This document shows positions 59,753 through 64,000 of a DNA stretch of 64,000 nt, in pieces (the first letter of the stretch is position 1; every line of letters begins with the position of its first letter). The stretch comes from Actinomycetota bacterium (GTDB taxonomy: Bacteria > Actinomycetota > CADDZG01 > JAHWKV01 > JAOPZY01). The notes beneath the pieces were generated by a model. It ran no database searches and had not been told where the DNA came from. It worked only from the letters and a program-made list of their open reading frames with translations. The position numbers were made by a program, and so were the translations under genes. The stretch covers positions 39,224-103,223 of the forward strand of contig DASTWV010000032.1 of NCBI GenBank assembly GCA_035765775.1, given 5' to 3'.

Positions 59753-61396
59753 TCACAGGAGCCAGGGCTCAGGCGCCCGGGCGGCCCAGGAGTGGAAGGG
59801 CTCGTCGGCGTGGCGGGTGGACTGGAAGCGGCGCAGTACCCGTTCGCAGTAGTTCGCCAGCTCGGAGGCCGGCACCTTCAGCCGCTTCACCTTGCGCCCG
59901 AAAGTGTGGCCCTCGCCCAGGTGCCCCCCGACGTGAACCTGGAAGTGGTCGACCTTGGTACCGTCCGAGGCGCTCCCCAGGCAGCCCATGAAGCCGATGT
60001 CGGCCAGCTGGAAGCGGGCGCAGCTGTTCGGGCAGCCGTTGAGGTTGATGCGGATGGGCTCGTCGAACTCCGGCATCCGCTCCTCGAGCTCCCGGTACAG
60101 CCAGTCGGCCCGGTGCTTGGTCTCCACCAGGGCCAGCTTGCAGAACTCGATGCCGGTGCAGGCCATCGTCGAGCGCCGGAATGCGCTCGGCCGCACCCGA
60201 AGGTCGTGGTCCTCGAGGGCGGCCACCAGCTCATCGACCTTGCCCTCGGGCACGCCCGGGATCACCATCTTCTGCTGGGTGGTCAGCGTCACCCGGCCGC
60301 AGCCGTAGATGTCGGCGAACTCCGCCACCTGGCGGAGCTGGTGGCCGTAGATACGACCGGCCCGGGGGGCGAAGCCGACGTAGTAGTCGCCGTCGTTCTG
60401 CTCGTACACACCCACGTGGTCCCGTTGGGTGGTGGTCGATGGCGGGGCCGCCTCGACGTCGGGCAGGCTGAAGCCGAGGTACTCCTTTTCGACGACCTCC
60501 CGGAACTTCACCGGCCCCCAGTCGGCCATGAGGAACTTGAGCCGGGCATGGTTGCGCGCCCGCCGGTAGCCGTAGTCCCGGAAGCACCCGGTGACGCCGG
60601 CCCAGACCTCCTCGACCAGGCAGGGCTCCACGAAGGCGCCCAGGCGTTTGGCGAAATGCGGGTTGGACCCCAGCCCGCCCCCCACCCACAGGTCGAATCC
60701 GGGCTGGCCGTTGCGCAGCACGCCCACGAAGCTGATGTCGTTGATCTCGTGGGCGGCGCACTGCTGGGTGCAGCCCGACACCGAGGTCTTGTACTTGCGG
60801 GGCAGGTTGGAGAACGTGGGGTCGCCCACGAACCGCTGGTGGATGGCCAGCAGCGAGGGGGTTCCGTCGAGGATCTCGTGGCGGTCCACTCCCGCCAGCG
60901 GGCAGCCGAGGAACGCCCGGGGGCAGTCCCCGCACGCCTCGCACGTCGTCAGGCCCACGGCCTCGATCGCCTCGAAGATCCGGGGCACGTCCTCGATGCG
61001 GATCCAGTGCAGCTGGATGTTCTGGCGGTCGGAGACGTCGGCCACGTCCCGCCCGAAGCGCTCGGAGACCCAGGCGATGGTGCGCAGCTGCTCGCTGGTC
61101 AGCCGGCCACCCGCCAGCCGGATGCGCATCATGAAGAACTCGTCCTCCAGCTCCCAGGGCTCGACCGATGCGGTCGCCCCCCCGGGCACGCCCTGGCGGC
61201 GCTGGGTGTACAGACCCCACCAGCGGAACCGGCCCCGCAGGTCGTCGGGCCAGATGGACCGGAAGCCGCCCTGGGCGTAGATGGTGTCGATGCGCTGGCG
61301 GACATTCAGCGCGTCGTCGTCACGCTTGGTGCGCTCGTTCTTATTCTGGGGCTCCATGTAGCCCAGTGCCCACTGTGCTTCGCCAAATTTGGGCAT
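59753..61396 (-). CDS. sir: Ferredoxin-dependent sulfite reductase (sirohaem, 4Fe-4S)
   Basis: The 547-residue enzyme reduces sulfite to sulfide with six electrons. The cluster/sirohaem cysteines lie in CTGIEFC (about 413-419) and NGCPNSC (about 455-459). The N-terminal ferrodoxin-like half repeats are visible (LTSEQLRTIAWVSERFGRD and RQVAEFADIYGCGRVTLT). Family members NirA and Sir look alike; the operon with sat, cysC and cysH points to sulfite. It starts three bases after sat. Confidence 0.94.
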   Translation of the reverse strand: MPKFGEAQWALGYMEPQNKNERTKRDDDALNVRQRIDTIYAQGGFRSIWPDDLRGRFRWWGLYTQRRQGVPGGATASVEPWELEDEFFMMRIRLAGGRLTSEQLRTIAWVSERFGRDVADVSDRQNIQLHWIRIEDVPRIFEAIEAVGLTTCEACGDCPRAFLGCPLAGVDRHEILDGTPSLLAIHQRFVGDPTFSNLPRKYKTSVSGCTQQCAAHEINDISFVGVLRNGQPGFDLWVGGGLGSNPHFAKRLGAFVEPCLVEEVWAGVTGCFRDYGYRRARNHARLKFLMADWGPVKFREVVEKEYLGFSLPDVEAAPPSTTTQRDHVGVYEQNDGDYYVGFAPRAGRIYGHQLRQVAEFADIYGCGRVTLTTQQKMVIPGVPEGKVDELVAALEDHDLRVRPSAFRRSTMACTGIEFCKLALVETKHRADWLYRELEERMPEFDEPIRINLNGCPNSCARFQLADIGFMGCLGSASDGTKVDHFQVHVGGHLGEGHTFGRKVKRLKVPASELANYCERVLRRFQSTRHADEPFHSWAARAPEPWLL

Positions 61397-61399
61397 AGC

Positions 61400-62644
61400 T
61401 CACTCCGTGGGTGCGGAGGACGCCGAGCGCAGGATGCCGGCGACCTCGGGGCGGGCGTACTCGGGCGGGATCTCTTCGTTGCCGGACAGACGGCGGCGCA
61501 CCTCGGCGGCGGACAGGGTGACCCGGTCGCTGGTGCCGTGCGGGCAGGTCTTGACCGTGGCCATGTGGCCGCAGCGCCGGCAGAAGAAGGCGTGGTCGAA
61601 GAAAATCGGCGTGATGCCCAACTCGGCGGCCGTGAACTGCCGGAAGATGTCCTGGGCGTCGAAGGTGCCGTAGTAGTTGCCCACACCGGCGTGGTCCCGG
61701 CCGACGATGAAATGGGTGCAGCCGTAGTTCTTGCGGCAGACGGCGTGGAAGATGGCCTCCCGGGGGCCGGCGTAGCGCATGGCGGCCACGAACACCGCCA
61801 GCAGCACCCGGTCCGCCGGGTAGTAGTTCTCGATGAGGGTCTCGTAGATCTGCATCCGGACCTTGGTGGGCACGTCGTCGTCGCTGCTCGCCTCCCCCAC
61901 CAGCGGGTGAAACAGGAGACCGTCCACCTGCTCCAGGGCGCACTTGGTGATGTACTCGTGCGCCCGGTGCATGGGGTTGCGGGTCTGGAAGCCCACGACG
62001 GTGCGCCACCCCCGGTCGGCCAGCGCCATCCGGACCTCCTTGGGGGTCTGGCGGTAGGCGATGAAGGGGCGCCCCCGGGGCAGGCGCAGGACGGTGACCT
62101 TGCCGCCCAGCAACCACTCCCCCTGCGCCAGCAGGGCGGCGACGCCCGGGTGCGAGGCGTCCGACGTGCGGAAGACGCTCTCGGCCTCGTCCTCCCGGTC
62201 GTAGGCGTAGATCTCGTCGAGGTGCAGGATCGCCAGCGGTTCGCTCTGCGGGTCGCGCAGGACGACGTCGCCCCCCTTCTTCAGGGTGAGGACCTCGTCC
62301 GCGGTGGCCGCGAGCGTGACCGGCAGGCTCCAGACCAGCCCGCTGGCCAGGCGCATCTCGGCAACAACATGGCCGTAGTCGGCCTTGCCCATGAACCCTT
62401 CCAGCGGGCTGAACGCTCCGACGGCCAGGCACTCGATGTCGGCGACCTCCCGGGCGGACAGCGTGACCGAGGGGAGCACGGGCACCTGGTCCAGCCAGCG
62501 GTCCCGCTCCTCGGGGCCGGCGAGCCGGCTGGTGAGCGTGCCGCCGTGGGGCTCCGGGCCGGGCAGGGGCCGCTCGGCGATGGGGGTCGGCCGGATGCCG
62601 GACGGCCGGGCCAGCCGGAGGGATGACGGTTCCGGGGTGGTCAC
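61400..62644 (-). CDS. sat: ATP sulfurylase
   Basis: The 414-residue enzyme makes adenylyl sulfate from ATP and sulfate. Motifs are QTRNPMHRAHEY (nucleotide binding), the GRDHAGVGNYYG loop and a zinc-binding stretch FFCRRCGHMATVKTCPH in the C-terminal part. The GTG at 62644 has GGGAGCC six bases upstream and was preferred over an ATG 93 bases earlier. TTGCTC and TACAGG, 16 bases apart, stand just upstream and could be its promoter. It is the first gene of the operon. Confidence 0.95.
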   Translation of the reverse strand: MTTPEPSSLRLARPSGIRPTPIAERPLPGPEPHGGTLTSRLAGPEERDRWLDQVPVLPSVTLSAREVADIECLAVGAFSPLEGFMGKADYGHVVAEMRLASGLVWSLPVTLAATADEVLTLKKGGDVVLRDPQSEPLAILHLDEIYAYDREDEAESVFRTSDASHPGVAALLAQGEWLLGGKVTVLRLPRGRPFIAYRQTPKEVRMALADRGWRTVVGFQTRNPMHRAHEYITKCALEQVDGLLFHPLVGEASSDDDVPTKVRMQIYETLIENYYPADRVLLAVFVAAMRYAGPREAIFHAVCRKNYGCTHFIVGRDHAGVGNYYGTFDAQDIFRQFTAAELGITPIFFDHAFFCRRCGHMATVKTCPHGTSDRVTLSAAEVRRRLSGNEEIPPEYARPEVAGILRSASSAPTE

Positions 62645-62931
62645 ATAGGCTCCCTGTATCGCCTCAACTCGGATGAGCAAAACATCTTGCGCCCCGGTCG
62701 GGGACGCGCGGCTCGACTGTAGCAGCTTTTTGGGCATTTAGCACGGGGCAAACTCTATTTAAGGGAGGCCGGCGCCTCTACCCTCCGAGCGGGCGCGCGG
62801 CACCCCCGAAGGGAGGGGATGGGGGAGCCGCGAAACGGCCGGGTGGATCGGGGAGGGGACGGGGGGGTCGACGCCGCCCCCTCCCAAGCCACCACCGGCA
62901 CATCACCTGCGGAATCTCGGCCCGTTTTCCT

Positions 62932-62960
62932 TTGTTTCTCGGTAAAACGGACAATATGTA
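62932..62960 (+). promoter_or_regulatory. Orphan sigma-70-type promoter
   Basis: TTGTTT (62932-62937), a 17-base spacer and TATGTA (62955-62960). Transcription would run into the hairpin at 63015 and then antisense to the gene at 63075. It overlaps an inverted repeat CCGTTTT / AAAACGG. Confidence 0.45.
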
Positions 62961-63014
62961 GTCTACCACCGCCGGCTCCATAGACACGCCGGAAATGGAA
63001 CTGGAAATGGAAAC

Positions 63015-63053
63015 GGGGCCACTCTGCCCGGCTACGGCGGGCACAGTGACCCC
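63015..63053. terminator. Large imperfect hairpin
   Basis: GGGGCCACTCTGCCCG pairs with CGGGCACAGTGACCCC (14 of 16 pairs) around a 7-base loop. On the minus strand it lies 21 bases after the stop of the gene at 63075 and is followed by GTTTCCATTTCC, so a terminator for that gene is likely. Confidence 0.6.
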
Positions 63054-63074
63054 GGTTCGGGGAAGGTACGGCGG

Positions 63075-63587
63075 TTACGCGGCTTCCTGGCCCTCCTCGG
63101 CCGGTGGCACGACCAGCGCCACTCCCGGCGCCGGGGGGGCCAGCCGCACCGGGGCCCAGGACCGGCGGGCGGACACCAGCCCGGCAACCGGCAGGGACAG
63201 GGGCAGGAGCACGAGGGCGGCGAGCGGCGACTGGCGGAACAGGGCGGCCGCCAAGGCCCCGAAAGCGAACCAGAAAATAATCCGCGAGCGCGTCCGCAGG
63301 GCGTCGACCACCCGGGCCAGCAGCGAGTGGCGGTTCCGGATCGGCACGACGCCGACGGGGGCATCGGCCGGCGACGGCTCCGGTGGGGGCTCGGTGAGGT
63401 CGATCTCGGCGGGCGCGCCGCTGGGGGCGGCGCCGGAGCCGGAAAGCTGGATCGTGGCAACGTGGTCGTCCATGCAGCGCACCAGCAACTCACGGAGCAC
63501 GCCGGTGGCGGGGTCGGGGTCGAAGCTGGTGAGGAGTTCGGCGGGAAGCCCGCAGGTCGGGCAGGAGATGATCGTGAGGTCTGGCAC
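63075..63587 (-). CDS. Zinc-ribbon protein with two C-terminal membrane helices
   Basis: The 170-residue protein starts MPDLTIISCPTCGLPAELL and has cysteines in CPTCG and VRCMDDH, then a Pro/Glu-rich linker and two hydrophobic segments (about 105-125 and 130-150). I do not recognise it. The GTG at 63587 has AAAGGGG upstream and gives a natural N-terminus at the zinc knuckle. Confidence 0.6.
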   Translation of the reverse strand: MPDLTIISCPTCGLPAELLTSFDPDPATGVLRELLVRCMDDHVATIQLSGSGAAPSGAPAEIDLTEPPPEPSPADAPVGVVPIRNRHSLLARVVDALRTRSRIIFWFAFGALAAALFRQSPLAALVLLPLSLPVAGLVSARRSWAPVRLAPPAPGVALVVPPAEEGQEAA

Positions 63588-63723
63588 GGAGGGGCCCCTT
63601 TCTGGGTGTCCGGGCGGACTCAGAGAACGGTCACTGCGCAAGTTGTCCTGAACATCATCGGAACCCCGGTACCCAAACCCCAGCCTGCAAAATCCATTAG
63701 CCCGCGAAGATAGTCATAAAGGA

Positions 63724-64000
63724 CTACGTAGGGAGAAACCGGGCCGGCGAGAAATCACCCGGATCGGTGAACGGCGGCCTCCCGAGGAGGATCTCCGCGG
63801 CCAGCCGGCCGCTCCCCGCCCCGAGGGTTACCCCCTGCCCGCCGTGGCCACCGGCCACGAAGAACCCCTCGACGCCCGGCAGCCACCCGATGAGCGGCCT
63901 CCCGTCCGGGCTGGTGGGCCGCACGCCGGACCACGCCGCCACCAGGGGGACGCCGGCCAGGGCCGGCACCAGGGCGGCGGCTCCCCGGGCGATCTCGGTG
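63724..64000 (-). CDS. DAO-family FAD-dependent oxidase, C-terminal part
   Basis: Only the last 91 or so residues lie in the window; the gene continues past the right edge. The segment AWSGVRPTSPDGRPLIGWLP and FFVAGGHGGQGVTLGAGSGR matches the end of the FAD-binding fold in glycine oxidase (ThiO) and D-amino-acid dehydrogenases, where the last motif closes on the flavin. The exact substrate cannot be told from this part. Confidence 0.85.
   Translation of the reverse strand, partial: TEIARGAAALVPALAGVPLVAAWSGVRPTSPDGRPLIGWLPGVEGFFVAGGHGGQGVTLGAGSGRLAAEILLGRPPFTDPGDFSPARFLPT

Larger units (their letters stand above)
62645..63074. other. Noncoding interval before the sulfate operon
   Basis: It carries sequence upstream of sat, a plus-strand promoter without an evident gene, hexamer repeats (GGAAAT-type, four units near 62993-63016) and a large hairpin. 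No coding sequence is convincing. Confidence 0.4.

Noticed and set aside
59462..62626. Plus-strand frame of 1054 codons opposite sir and sat
   Set aside because: Both minus-strand genes have full catalytic motifs, so this is a shadow frame.

Overview
The window is high-GC, gene-dense DNA from a member of the Actinomycetota, probably a deep or uncultured lineage outside the mycobacteria and streptomycetes. The call rests on gene order: rpmA, rplU, rne, ndk, folC, valS, clpX, clpP and tig lie in the same order and strand as in classical actinobacteria, here with a mreB-mreC-mreD-rodA block inserted, so a rod-shaped wall is likely. The respiratory operon (ctaC-ctaD-ctaE, ctaG, qcrC-qcrA-qcrB) is also of actinobacterial type. 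Several genes start directly behind a -10 element and appear leaderless, as is common in this phylum. Layout: 0.1-8.5 kb, ribosomal proteins L27/L21, an RNase E/G with a huge Arg/Pro/Ala-rich N-terminal half, and the cell-shape genes. 8.8-13.2 kb, ndk, folC and valS. 13.6-15.1 kb, a repetitive secreted protein, small repeats, a large hairpin and a possible pilin-like gene. 15.2-18.5 kb, clpX, a single clpP and tig. 18.9-21.3 kb, three tRNAs (Pro, Gly, Arg), an M20 peptidase and an LPNTG membrane protein whose stop codon lies inside tRNA-Arg. 21.4-27.9 kb, a cobalamin region: a B12 riboswitch in front of a BtuF-like lipoprotein, an ECF sigma/anti-sigma pair, cobB, and a second BtuF-like protein divergent from cobB across a symmetric promoter. 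28-43 kb is accessory: a cupredoxin lipoprotein, a sigma-like gene coupled to a membrane-anchored propeller protein, an M64 metallopeptidase with a seven-blade propeller and no signal peptide, an ECF41 sigma factor divergent from a carboxymuconolactone-decarboxylase-family protein, an 882-residue fusion of four iron-sulfur modules with a thiamine-diphosphate enzyme, an EndoU-like toxin with an LQRxAGNRA leader, and small membrane or stress proteins. 43.5-52.6 kb, a bcc-caa3 respiratory operon and a formate/nitrite-type channel. 52.6-56.7 kb, a direct-repeat-flanked noncoding segment with two DosR-like boxes, an L,D-transpeptidase, a TetR/MFS efflux pair and a small zinc ribbon. 56.8-62.6 kb, an assimilatory sulfate-reduction operon (sat, sir, cysC, cysH, zinc ribbon, cysG). 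The window ends in a membrane zinc-ribbon protein and the 3' part of a DAO-family oxidase. How parts work together: ATP sulfurylase, APS reductase and sirohaem-dependent sulfite reductase take sulfate to sulfide, and CysG supplies the sirohaem. QcrCAB and the caa3 oxidase form one quinol-to-oxygen chain. The most unusual objects are the iron-sulfur/ThDP fusion (36308-38956), the EndoU toxin and the leaderless M64 propeller protease (both possible cargo of a secretion machine encoded elsewhere), the symmetric divergent leaderless promoter (26943-26961), and the repeat-flanked segment at 52628-52978.
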